Shown here in pieces: positions 37,602 through 46,587 of a DNA stretch of 64,000 bases (the first letter of the stretch is position 1; every line of letters begins with the position of its first letter). The position numbers and the translations under genes were made by a program. The notes under the pieces were generated by a model, which did not search any database, had not been told where the DNA came from, and saw only the letters and a list, made by a program, of their open reading frames with translations. Source of the DNA: an uncultured Lachnospiraceae bacterium (lineage in GTDB: Bacteria > Bacillota > Clostridia > Lachnospirales > Lachnospiraceae); NCBI GenBank assembly GCA_946566685.1, contig CAMNXA010000002.1:1-64000 (forward strand), given 5' to 3'.

Positions 37602-39728
37602 ATGAAATTACATCGAGTATTTGCTTTTCTGCTGGCTGTTATGCTGGTCATGTCATACAACTTCCCAATGATAACTGTAAATGCAGAGGCGCTGTCAGAG
37701 ACGCCGGAAAATTATTCTGCTGTATCGGATAATGAGGCCTCTGCTCAGGAAGCCGATGCTGTATCTGATGATAAATCTGACGTGTCGGAGGATAAGGACT
37801 CTGAGCCGGAACCGGATTCTGTGTCAGAAAACACATCTGGCATATCATCTGACATGGGCCAACCCGCCCTGCTGTCTGACACACAGATATTGGATGAAAA
37901 GCCCATGTTCAGCGCTTCTGTCGAAAAAATCTTCAGCGGCTATGTCGTAAAGGGATGTTTTACTGATTTTATGCCGGATACAGTCTCTGCCCGGCCACAA
38001 TATTCACTGGATGGGGAAACCTGGCAGGACTGTGATGATGCGTGGAATCTGTCCTGTCTTGGCGATCCTGATTGTCTGGATTCCCTGCAAAATCAGATTT
38101 GTCTCTATGAGAGTTTTGAACCGCTGAAAAGTTATCTCGCTGGGGAGGTGGATCATTTCTACCTGCGGCTTTCCATTGCCAGGGAAAACGGCATTACATA
38201 CGAGACACAGGCGGCGCTCATCGAACGCGGGGAACCCACGCCGATTCCCGAAGAGATCACCTATACTGCCGGCTTTGCATCCTCTATGATGTATCGCAAA
38301 ACGGACTCCTCCGGGAGCCGTATGTATTGCGGTAAATATCAGCTCACGGTAAATGCCTCTGCTTCTTCCTCGGATATCACTGCCCTTTTGCCGGATACCA
38401 TTCCACTCCAGGTAGATTTCCATAAAGAAAGGGAGTTGTTTGCCGGCTGTACCGTAGACTGTCCTGTCGTCTGGAAACCCCTGTCATGCACCGGCCTTAC
38501 TGCCGGTGAAAGCATGATCATACAGGATGCGGCCGAAGAGATTGCCATTCCCGCAGGCACACCGCTGTGTACACCGATGGGAACTTTCACACTGGAGGAG
38601 CCTCTGGGCATTGAATCGGAGTGGTGGATGTCGGATGAAGTGGTGTTGATTCTGAACGTTGTCCCCGATAATGCAAAGCCCACCGGGGTATTGTCAGGCA
38701 GCATACATGGCCTGGAAATGGCATTTGACCGAAAACCCACCGGAGCCACCGCCATCCGGGCATATACTCTTACGGATGGCGATTCCGAATGGAGAGAACT
38801 TCCCGGGCTTTCCCTGCTGGATGCAGTCAATGCCCAGCCTTCCACCGCAAGCAGCGGATATACTACCATACTAAGCAGAGATCAGGAACCATTTCGTTCC
38901 TATCTGGCTGCCGAATATGCCGGCGAAGAGCCTACGCCTTTCCTCGTTGGCCTGACCATAGAGGGTGGTATTTATAATGGCTGTCAGCTTATCCTCGCCT
39001 ATCCGGATACATATACTTTCCTTCCGGATCTGCGTGTGGGCGGTGCCGGCGGCAATCAGGGCAATGCCGGTACCGGCAACCGGGATGACAGCACAGAGGA
39101 GGGACAGCGCCCTCATCTGCCGCAAAACCCTGAGGATGAGATAGCAGAGCCGTTTTCAGAGATGCCCATTCAGGATACAACAGGCGACTCCGGAAATCCG
39201 ACAGCGGATCCCGGAAACCTACAGCAGGCAGATTCATCCCCAACTTTGACAGGCAATACCGCAAACAAGCTGACAGGGGCAGCGGATGCTTCAACAGACA
39301 TTACCGGGAACAAAAAGACAGGAGATGCGGACACTTCAACAGATACTACCGGGAACAAAAAGACAGGCGATGCGGACATTTCAGCAGATACTACCGGGAA
39401 CAGACTGACAGGCGCAGCGGATGCTTCAACAGATACTACCGGGAACATGAAGACAGGCGTATCGGACACCTCAACAGATACTTCCGAGATCAGGAAGACA
39501 GGCGATGCGGACACTTCAACAGATACTACCGGGCATCTGCGTACCAATGCACCGAATCAGGAAGCAAATCCTTTGCAGTCTCTCTTCCTTGTGTCAGCAG
39601 CCTCGATAGCCGGCATTTATATTACCATCACAACTGCCAAAGTCCTGACTGGCATGAGAGCCGGCAAAGCGGCAGTGAAAAAACATAAATATTCTATGTT
39701 ACATAAACATTTAAAATCCGGCAATTAA
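37602..39728 (+). CDS. Surface protein with six 15-residue repeats and C-terminal membrane anchor
   Basis: The 708-aa protein has a signal peptide (KLHRVFAFLLAVMLVMSYNF, probable cleavage near VNAEA), an acidic Ser/Asp/Glu-rich stretch, and a large unrecognised domain of about 380 residues with several cysteines. A Gly/Asn-rich linker and six imperfect 15-residue repeats of the type NKKTGDADTSTDTTG follow. It ends with one hydrophobic helix (LFLVSAASIAGIYITIT) and a Lys/His-rich tail, with no LPXTG motif, so it is anchored by the helix. The repeats probably form a stalk across the wall. I know of no family for the main domain. The ATG at 37602 has a weak GGAG 12 bases upstream. Confidence 0.8.
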   Translation: MKLHRVFAFLLAVMLVMSYNFPMITVNAEALSETPENYSAVSDNEASAQEADAVSDDKSDVSEDKDSEPEPDSVSENTSGISSDMGQPALLSDTQILDEKPMFSASVEKIFSGYVVKGCFTDFMPDTVSARPQYSLDGETWQDCDDAWNLSCLGDPDCLDSLQNQICLYESFEPLKSYLAGEVDHFYLRLSIARENGITYETQAALIERGEPTPIPEEITYTAGFASSMMYRKTDSSGSRMYCGKYQLTVNASASSSDITALLPDTIPLQVDFHKERELFAGCTVDCPVVWKPLSCTGLTAGESMIIQDAAEEIAIPAGTPLCTPMGTFTLEEPLGIESEWWMSDEVVLILNVVPDNAKPTGVLSGSIHGLEMAFDRKPTGATAIRAYTLTDGDSEWRELPGLSLLDAVNAQPSTASSGYTTILSRDQEPFRSYLAAEYAGEEPTPFLVGLTIEGGIYNGCQLILAYPDTYTFLPDLRVGGAGGNQGNAGTGNRDDSTEEGQRPHLPQNPEDEIAEPFSEMPIQDTTGDSGNPTADPGNLQQADSSPTLTGNTANKLTGAADASTDITGNKKTGDADTSTDTTGNKKTGDADISADTTGNRLTGAADASTDTTGNMKTGVSDTSTDTSEIRKTGDADTSTDTTGHLRTNAPNQEANPLQSLFLVSAASIAGIYITITTAKVLTGMRAGKAAVKKHKYSMLHKHLKSGN
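39264..39533 (+). repeat. Six tandem 45-bp coding repeats
   Basis: Units start at 39264, 39309, 39354, 39399, 39444 and 39489. They encode variants of N-x-K-T-G-x-A-D-x-S-T-D-T-T-G and keep the reading frame. Array length could change by recombination, altering stalk length. Confidence 0.85.
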
Positions 39729-39749
39729 ACTTAAGCTGCCGGATTTTAA
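39711..39749. terminator. Bidirectional terminator between surface-protein and kinase genes
   Basis: TTAAAATCCGGCA (39711-39723) and TGCCGGATTTTAA (39737-39749) form a perfect 13-bp stem. It covers the stop codons of both convergent genes. The A:T base of the stem supplies T-rich tails in both directions. Confidence 0.75.
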
Positions 39750-41660
39750 ATACTCTGGGGAAAATGCATGATAAACGTTGTCCCCTCACCCATATCAGAG
39801 CGGACTCCTATGGTGCCGCCCAGTTCTGTCACGATACTCTGTACAATGTACAGTCCCAGACCGGTACCCTTTCCTCGGTTATTGCTTCCTACATAAAACC
39901 GCCGGAAGATAAGCGGCAGTTCCTCTTCTGGGATACCACAGCCGGTATCCGTCACAGTCATACAGACCTCTCCATTCTCTATTCGGGCAGCCACCGTGAT
40001 ACTCCCTTCAGGAGGTGTCACTCGCAGGGCATTATAGATAAGGTTTTCAAACAGCATATTGAGTTTTTCCGGCTGTGCCATCAGGAGCCCGTCCTGTTCA
40101 GGGAGTTCTGCTCTGAAATATACGGAACGGACTGCGGCCTCTTCACGATAGACGGCATCAAGTTCCATCAGCAATTCCCGGATGGATACGCTCGTCCTCT
40201 CCTCCTCTATTTTGTCAAACGCATTAAGGGTAGAAAGCCCCCTGAAGGCGTCTCGCCATTTCCTGCTGCTTGGCTTCCGCCTGATCCAGATACCCTTGCA
40301 GTTCCGCGTCCACGCCAATCCCGATGCTGCGAATGGCCTCAATAAAGGACTGGGTGGCAAATACCGGGGCCTTAAGATCATGCGCCATATCAGAGAAAAA
40401 GGCCTTGCGTTCCTCCAACAGCCGGGTAACTTCCTCCGTGCGTCTTTGTACCTGTTCTTCCAGATGATTGGTGAGGGCATCATTTTCCTGAAGAATCCGG
40501 CGGCTGCGTAGTACCATCATAGTGCCAAACAACACCACCAGCAAAAGGCCGCACCATTCAAACTGCCAGTAAAAATATATGGGTTCAAAGCGGTTGGCCG
40601 ACACAAGGTTGGAGACAAGTCCTGCCCCAAATATGAGACAGCCTGCCAGCGCAAACCTGTTTTCCCAGGCCTTCGCTCCAACACTTTTCATCACAAAAAA
40701 GACGGTACAGGCAAACGTATAGATATAATAGACATCCGTCAAACCGCTATGGACAAAGACCGCCCAGGATACGGCGGGCATGAGCAGACATAACAGCAGC
40801 AGGAACACCGGCAGAGCCACCAATATCCTGCGCATCCACCGCCACGCCGTATTGTCAGCCGCACCGGAAGTCAACGCCGTAATCTGCACCACACAAAAGC
40901 ACAGGCCATATAACGCAAGGCTCTGCACCATATACCAGCTGGAGGCCACGGGCAGGGAGAACAGGAACACAAAATACCGGAACATATAGAGGGCATAAAA
41001 ACAACATAACAGAGCAAAAAACCGGCTGATCCTTCCGCCCGTCCGCCACAAAAACAGCGTAAACATTGCCAGCGCCAGCGGAAGAAGGAAGGCCAGGGCA
41101 TAGGCAAATCCCTGCACGTTTCTCACCCGTTGGAGTGTCTGCTCCGTACCCAGAGCCGGCGGAAAATACATGCCGCTATAATACCCCTGCTCTGAGAAGG
41201 TATCCACACACAGATCATGGTCTCCCTCTGTCAGCAAAAAGGTAATCTGCGCATTTCCTGATCCTTTTGCCAGACAGGCCTCGTCCACAAAAATGGCATA
41301 CCATGAAGAAAGCTGTGGGAAGTCTATCGACACAATCCGGGGCGCTCCCTCATAACGAAGTGTCATCTGGTAGCGTGCCTGTCCGTGAGGCGGCACGCCG
41401 GGATTACCTCTCTGTAGATTGGAATATTCACCTATGTATGTGGGTTTATCTGCCACACGTGCATCTGTCAGCAGCCAGCCGTCTATCATATAGATGGGCT
41501 TGCTGCGCGACAGCATTTCCCCATGCAGGGACAGAACACCCGCTCTTCCATAAGGCGGAGGTGTTTGGTATTTATTATCCCAATAAAAAAGGACGAGGTA
41601 AAAAATAATAAGCGCAGTCAGGACAGCCAGCGGCTGCCGCCATATGATATGCTGCTTCAT
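39746..41660 (-). pseudogene. 7TMR-DISM sensor histidine kinase gene split by a +1 frameshift
   Basis: The 5' part encodes a membrane helix, an extracellular sensory domain of about 150 residues, seven membrane helices (the 7TMR-DISM plan) and the dimerisation helix with FFSDMAHDLKAPVF, whose His would be phosphorylated. The 3' part encodes the ATPase domain with ENLIYNALRVTP, DTGCGIPEEELPLIF and GKGTGLGLYIVQ. They join if one G is removed from the G5 run (C5 on the plus strand, 40238-40242), restoring RRLQGLSTLNAFDK. The ATG at 41660 has AAGGAGGGG upstream. The cognate regulator is the four-domain protein encoded 23 bases upstream. Confidence 0.8.
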
Positions 41661-41683
41661 ACACCCCTCCTTCTTATATGACA

Positions 41684-43132
41684 TCAACTGTTCACCGGAA
41701 CAAAACGATACCCCTGTCCCCAGACGGACTCAATAAAACGATGTCCATCCCATGCCTGTTCCAGCTTCCGGCGAAGCCTGGACATATGCGTCTGCACCAT
41801 CTGCCCTCCATCCCAAAGCTGGCCGCCCCAAATCCTGTCAGATATTTCCCTGGGCGTATGAACGTGCTCTGTCTGTTCCGACAAATACCATAAGATGTCA
41901 AACTCAACCGGTGTGAGATTCAGTTCTTCCTCATACATCAGTACCCGGCGTCTTGTCAGATCCAGCAGAAGCGGGCCGAAGCACAACTGTGTACGTTCCG
42001 ATCCTGCAAGTTTCATGCGGGTCTCCATCTTGGCCCAGAAAAGGGAAACCGGCGTATCTTTGGTGATATAATCTATACCGCCGGCCGTAAAGCCTCTAAT
42101 CTGGCTGTCCGCTTCCGTCAGACAGCTTAAAAAGATAACCGGCACATCTGCCGCTTTATGAATTTTTTCACAGATGGAAAAGCCGTCTTCGCCCGGGATC
42201 AGTACATCCAACAGCACGCAGTCATATGTTTCCTCTCCCATCAGCCGCAGGGCTTCGAGACCATTTTGTGCAGGCTGTACCACACAGCCATGATCTTGCA
42301 GGATTTTGGCCCAGAAAGCATATTCCGTCAAATCATCGTCTACCAGTAAAATACGCCAGGGCGCCTCCGGCCTTTTCATCTTTCCCGCCGTTTTCTCTGC
42401 ATTATTTGCATCTGCCGCCCCTGTACGATGCATATAACGCATATAAGTCTCCCGTACCTGTTTGCGGCGCGGTCGTGATACCGGTATGCGGTGTCCGCTC
42501 CTGGTCACAACAAAATTCGCTTCCATAGACTGGACACAGTCCAGATTGACAAGATAGGCTCGATGGGTCTTGATAAAATCCGTCCTGTCTGAAAATTTCT
42601 CCTCAAAATCTGTCAGGGAACCGCTGACCTCATGGATGACGCCGTCTGTCAAATAGAAAAAAACAGTTTTGTTAATGACTTCCACATACTCAAGCTTTGT
42701 ATAGGCAATCTTAAATACACCCTCCCGGTTTTTCAAAAGAAATCCCTGTTCTTCCTGTACCTTCAATTCATCTTCCACTTTATCCAACAGTTGAAACAGT
42801 AAATTCGAGTCCGCAGGCTTGAGCAGATAATGATATGCTCCCACATTGTAACTCTCCACGGCAAAATCCGGTGTGGACGATAACAGGATAATCCTCACAT
42901 TCTGATCCCGTTCCCTCAATTCCCGCGCAACCTGTATTCCATTGATCCCCGGCATGAGGATGTCCAGCAAAACAAGATCATACTCTCCGCCCCGCATCTC
43001 GCACAAAAAATCTGTGCCATTGCAATACATACGCCAGTCGACACTTCCCCTGCGGCCTGACTGATACACTGTAAGCAGTTCCGAAAGATGGTGCAGTTCC
43101 CTCTCATCGTCATCACAAATTGCTATCCGCAT
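41684..43132 (-). CDS. Four-domain response regulator: REC-LytTR-REC-winged helix
   Basis: This 482-aa protein carries two complete response regulators in one chain. Residues 1-120 are a receiver (phosphoacceptor Asp57 in LLDILMPG, Lys105). Residues 135-235 are a LytTR DNA-binding domain (IKTHRAYLVNLDCV, IPVSRPRRKQVRE). Residues 258-375 are a second receiver (VDDD, Asp309 in LLDVLIPG, Lys358). Residues 383-482 are an OmpR-type winged helix (LNLTPVEFDILWYLS, VQTHMSRLRRKLEQ, VWGQGYRFVPV). Both acceptors and both DNA-binding domains look intact. The ATG at 43132 has GGAGG 6 bases upstream; the ATG two codons earlier touches that site. It precedes the 7TMR-DISM kinase in an operon. The first half resembles the neighbouring regulator at 36602, so a local duplication and fusion is likely. 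Confidence 0.9.
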   Translation of the reverse strand: MRIAICDDDERELHHLSELLTVYQSGRRGSVDWRMYCNGTDFLCEMRGGEYDLVLLDILMPGINGIQVARELRERDQNVRIILLSSTPDFAVESYNVGAYHYLLKPADSNLLFQLLDKVEDELKVQEEQGFLLKNREGVFKIAYTKLEYVEVINKTVFFYLTDGVIHEVSGSLTDFEEKFSDRTDFIKTHRAYLVNLDCVQSMEANFVVTRSGHRIPVSRPRRKQVRETYMRYMHRTGAADANNAEKTAGKMKRPEAPWRILLVDDDLTEYAFWAKILQDHGCVVQPAQNGLEALRLMGEETYDCVLLDVLIPGEDGFSICEKIHKAADVPVIFLSCLTEADSQIRGFTAGGIDYITKDTPVSLFWAKMETRMKLAGSERTQLCFGPLLLDLTRRRVLMYEEELNLTPVEFDILWYLSEQTEHVHTPREISDRIWGGQLWDGGQMVQTHMSRLRRKLEQAWDGHRFIESVWGQGYRFVPVNS

Positions 43133-43175
43133 GGTCATCCTCCAACTGTAAATATAGAAATCCCAAAATCAGTTC

Positions 43176-44267
43176 TCAGGTTATAGTATATCTGTTTCCC
43201 TTATGAAAAGCAATTTCTATCACAAGCACTGCCATAACAGCCGTCACTCCGCCGCTTATCTTTGCACCGATCAAAGCGCCCAAAAGCTGTGGCTCTGTAC
43301 TATATGTAAATCCCATATGAGCCGCCAGCATACTGGCCGCGCTCACCAGGAAAGCGGCATTGACCACCTTGCCTTTATCATCCATCTCCTGATACATGGA
43401 AAGGGCGGGAATAGCGCTGACCGCTCCCACCATTAATCCCGTCACACTGGCGGCATTTATTCCCACGCTTCTCCCCAGCAGCCAAAATGGCTTCTTCAAA
43501 AGCCGCTGCAAGCATTCCGTGACAGGAAGGCTTCCCAACAGCACAATCCCAATCCCGGCTACTACTTCCATGGCCTCCGTAAGAGGCGTCATGCCCTTAA
43601 TCACCTGCAAACCACACAGATATTCCACCGCTCCTAACACCAAACCGATGGTGACGAGAATCCGGATGCCTTTTGCAAAGACACAAAAGCCCCGAATCAT
43701 TGCCTCCGGTATCTTCCACAATCCCAACAGCAAAAGCGCCGACAGTACAAACACCGGGATATTCTGCCAGAGACAGTCCGGCACGGCAAGACCGGCCAGC
43801 ACACCGCCCACCAGCAGCCCTACAGGCATTGTGACAAGCCCCAGCATGATACCTCTGGCAAAGCAGCCCCTGTCCTCTTCCCGAACCATGCCCATACCTA
43901 CCGGAATCGTGAACACCACCGTACAACCAAAGATGGAAGCCGACACAATCCCTGCATAACTGCCGATCTGTGCCTCCACCGCCAACTCTTTTGCAAGTTG
44001 ATATCCGCCCATATCAATCGCCAGCAGGCTGCCGAACATGCCCGGATCCACACCGATCATCCGATAGAAGGGAACCACTGCCTTTCCCAGAACATCGGCA
44101 AACACCGGAGCCAGACATATCATCCCCGCCATAGACAAGGCCGTGCTGCCAAGCAGCTGAAATCCTTCCTCAAACTTTGCGCCGTATCCCCAGCGGTTCC
44201 CCCGGATTCGGTCAAAACCGCCGACTATGGCTCCTGCCGCCATAATTATCATAAGAATCTGATTCAT
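43176..44267 (-). CDS. eutH: EutH-family ethanolamine permease
   Basis: The 363-aa membrane protein matches EutH, which carries ethanolamine across the membrane. It has the family opening GAIVGGFDRIRGNRWGYGAKF, about ten helices, and LLAIDMGGYQLAKELA and MVGAVSAIPALSMYQEM. No other eut gene is visible in this window, so it is an orphan transporter here. It precedes the four-domain response regulator on the same strand with a gap of 43 bases, so it may share its transcript. The ribosome site (GAAGGG) is about 12 bases before the ATG. Confidence 0.85.
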   Translation of the reverse strand: MNQILMIIMAAGAIVGGFDRIRGNRWGYGAKFEEGFQLLGSTALSMAGMICLAPVFADVLGKAVVPFYRMIGVDPGMFGSLLAIDMGGYQLAKELAVEAQIGSYAGIVSASIFGCTVVFTIPVGMGMVREEDRGCFARGIMLGLVTMPVGLLVGGVLAGLAVPDCLWQNIPVFVLSALLLLGLWKIPEAMIRGFCVFAKGIRILVTIGLVLGAVEYLCGLQVIKGMTPLTEAMEVVAGIGIVLLGSLPVTECLQRLLKKPFWLLGRSVGINAASVTGLMVGAVSAIPALSMYQEMDDKGKVVNAAFLVSAASMLAAHMGFTYSTEPQLLGALIGAKISGGVTAVMAVLVIEIAFHKGNRYTIT

Positions 44268-44377
44268 TTACGTATATCCCTTCTGCATAGCAGCTTCATT
44301 TTACTCACTTTTCCCGGGGGTGTCAAATAAACTCCATCTTTTGCCTTGCGAATCTGTGGGGGCAGACATATAATTAA

Positions 44378-44426
44378 AGTAATTTGCGAAGCAAATTACT
44401 TTGCGAGATCCGCTACGCGGACTCGG
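44378..44426. repeat. Palindromic intergenic repeat element, copy 1
   Basis: AGTAATTTGC-GAA-GCAAATTACT (44378-44400) is a perfect hairpin. It is followed by TCCGC-TAC-GCGGA and CTCGGAT (ending near 44426). A diverged copy with the same order lies at 62128-62204. Confidence 0.6.
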
Positions 44427-44467
44427 ATATGCGAAAAGTTCATGATATTGCGCAGATAAGGAGAAAC

Positions 44468-46516
44468 ATGCAAAAGAACACAAAAGCTTTGATATTGCTG
44501 GTATTGGCAGCAAGTTTGGTATTGGTTGTCATGCTGGGATATCCTGCATTGGATGAACATATACATAGAAATCACAGAGATGACATCTTTCTGGAGCAGG
44601 CTTTGGAAATCACTTCCCCGGATTCCGCCGCCTCACCTGGCAGTCCGGATAACCAGGCGCCTGACACAGATCCCGGGGAACCGCTTCCGGAGATTATCCT
44701 TTCTTTAGAAAATGGGGATGCGGCATTTCAGGTCACCTTATGGCAGAGCGATGAAGGCACCTGTTATTTTTTTCTGCCTGGATTTGCCCGAAATACGGGC
44801 TTTACCCTGAAGGACAGCGGTCATAACCACATCTATATCAATGACGTACAGATTGAGGAGACGGATATCTTACGGGATATCTCCGATGAAAAAACCTATG
44901 ACCTCTCTGTGGTGAATCCGGAGGGTAATCCCATCCTGCATAAATCTGTTATTTTTATGTACTCCTCCTCCCTGCCTGTGATGTCGCTTACCACCCGGTC
45001 TGGAACCATGGATTATATCAACGCGGACAAGAGCAACGAGGAGGCCGGTTCCGCAGCCCTGTTTGGTGCAAACGGCCAGTCTCTGTATGCAGGTAATGCA
45101 AAAGCAATCCGTGGGCGGGGGAATTCCACCTGGGGACTCTCCAAAAAACCATATCAGATAAAACTGAATGAAGCAGCTGATTTCTTTGGATTCGGTTCAG
45201 CCAGTTCATGGAATCTCATCGCCAACGGCTATGACCAGACCAAACTCCGCAATCAGATCGTTACCGAACTGGCCGCAGCGCTTGGCATGGATTATGTGCC
45301 CCAGGGGCAGATGATAGATTTGTATATCAACCATACCTATTACGGAAATTATTACCTGACGGAGAAAGTCCGGGTAGCCAAAGAAGGTGTGGACATCAGG
45401 GATATGGACACTTATGTGAATGATGCCTATGATACCTGGGAATTAGGTAAATTGCAGCGTCATGAAAATGCGGATGGCAGCCGGAAATGGGTTGCCACCG
45501 ATATTGCGCTGGAGGACATCAGCGGCGGTTATCTTCTGGAGCGGGAACTGACCGACCGATTTAAGCAGGAAATCAGCGGTTTTACCACCAGCCAGGGAGA
45601 TTGTTACACCCTGAAAAGTCCGGCCTATGCCTCACAAGAGCAGGTAGATTATATAGCAGACCTGATGCAGGAATTTCAGGATGCCGTGGCCGCAGCGGAC
45701 GGCATCCATCCGGCCACCGGCAGGCACTATTCAGAATACATCGATTTAGACTCCTTTGCACAGAAGTATCTGGTGGAGGAAATTTCCAAGAATTATGACG
45801 GTGGTGTCACAAGCAGTTTTTTCTATAAACCGAACGACAGCGTAAGTGAAAAGATTTTTGCGGGCCCCATTTGGGATTACGATGTGGCTTTCGGAAACTG
45901 TAATCTGGACAGGATTGCCAGCAATCCCATCGGCATTACCAGGCTTCAGGATCATGTATTTGCTACGGAGCTTTTTGCACAGCTCTATGCCCAGGATGAT
46001 TTTTATGATCATATGGTAACCATGTACGAAGAACAGGCCCTTCCCTACCTCAACGACCTGTTGGATTACAGGTTAGACGAACTGGTTGCGCAAAGCCGCG
46101 ATTCCATTGCCATGGACCGGGCCAGATGGGAGGCCCCCGAGAACCGTTATCAGTATTACAAAGAATATGACAACAGCGTCAGATTTCTGAGATATTTTAT
46201 AGAACAGAGGCGTGATTTCCTGAATGAAGTCTGGTTGGATGGAACCATCTACCACAATCTGTCTTTTGTGGTGGACGGTGAGATATGGCAGCGCTACTGC
46301 ATCAGGGACGGGGAACTGCCAGGCGATGAACCGGTACCTGTCCGCTATATTTCCAGTTCCTTATTTCTGGGATGGGTCACGGAAAACGGCGTTCCCTATG
46401 ATATGTATAAGCCCATCTATGAAGATGCGACTTTCTATGCCACCTGGCAGGAACTGGCACCGGAAATAACTTATCCTGCTGAAGAATCCACCGAAGGAAA
46501 CGGCAGTGCAAACTGA
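44468..46516 (+). CDS. CotH-family protein-kinase-like surface protein
   Basis: The 682-aa protein has an N-terminal membrane helix (residues 6-25), a Pro/Ser/Asp-rich linker, a small beta domain, and a CotH domain with AIRGRGNSTWGLSKKPYQIK, YYLTEKVRV and the metal-binding GPIWDYDVAFGN. CotH of Bacillus is an atypical kinase that phosphorylates spore coat proteins. Many gut Clostridia use CotH-domain proteins on the vegetative cell surface, and the single helix here suggests that. A C-terminal segment of about 60 residues (YISSSLFLGWVTENGVPYDM) resembles a small cell-wall repeat. The ATG at 44468 has AAGGAG 4 bases upstream. Confidence 0.88.
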   Translation: MQKNTKALILLVLAASLVLVVMLGYPALDEHIHRNHRDDIFLEQALEITSPDSAASPGSPDNQAPDTDPGEPLPEIILSLENGDAAFQVTLWQSDEGTCYFFLPGFARNTGFTLKDSGHNHIYINDVQIEETDILRDISDEKTYDLSVVNPEGNPILHKSVIFMYSSSLPVMSLTTRSGTMDYINADKSNEEAGSAALFGANGQSLYAGNAKAIRGRGNSTWGLSKKPYQIKLNEAADFFGFGSASSWNLIANGYDQTKLRNQIVTELAAALGMDYVPQGQMIDLYINHTYYGNYYLTEKVRVAKEGVDIRDMDTYVNDAYDTWELGKLQRHENADGSRKWVATDIALEDISGGYLLERELTDRFKQEISGFTTSQGDCYTLKSPAYASQEQVDYIADLMQEFQDAVAAADGIHPATGRHYSEYIDLDSFAQKYLVEEISKNYDGGVTSSFFYKPNDSVSEKIFAGPIWDYDVAFGNCNLDRIASNPIGITRLQDHVFATELFAQLYAQDDFYDHMVTMYEEQALPYLNDLLDYRLDELVAQSRDSIAMDRARWEAPENRYQYYKEYDNSVRFLRYFIEQRRDFLNEVWLDGTIYHNLSFVVDGEIWQRYCIRDGELPGDEPVPVRYISSSLFLGWVTENGVPYDMYKPIYEDATFYATWQELAPEITYPAEESTEGNGSAN

Positions 46517-46531
46517 TGCACTGCCGTTTCC
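46496..46531. terminator. Perfect 15-bp hairpin at the end of the CotH gene
   Basis: GGAAACGGCAGTGCA (46496-46510) and TGCACTGCCGTTTCC (46517-46531) pair fully, with the loop holding the TGA stop. It lies between convergent genes and can serve both, although T runs are weak. Confidence 0.7.
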
Positions 46532-46587
46532 TGATGTATCTCTTTATTTATTATAGTCCTCGCGTAGCTATATCACATTTCTGCTGC

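Noticed and set aside
39264-39533. Tandem repeats that might suggest a CRISPR array
   Set aside because: The 45-bp units are contiguous without spacers, keep the reading frame and encode a Thr/Asp/Gly-rich stalk.
36070-40242. Programmed ribosomal frameshifting in the two kinase genes
   Set aside because: Both sites need one base skipped within plain G runs. I saw no slippery heptamer with a downstream pseudoknot or internal ribosome-like site, so frameshift mutation or sequencing error is simpler.
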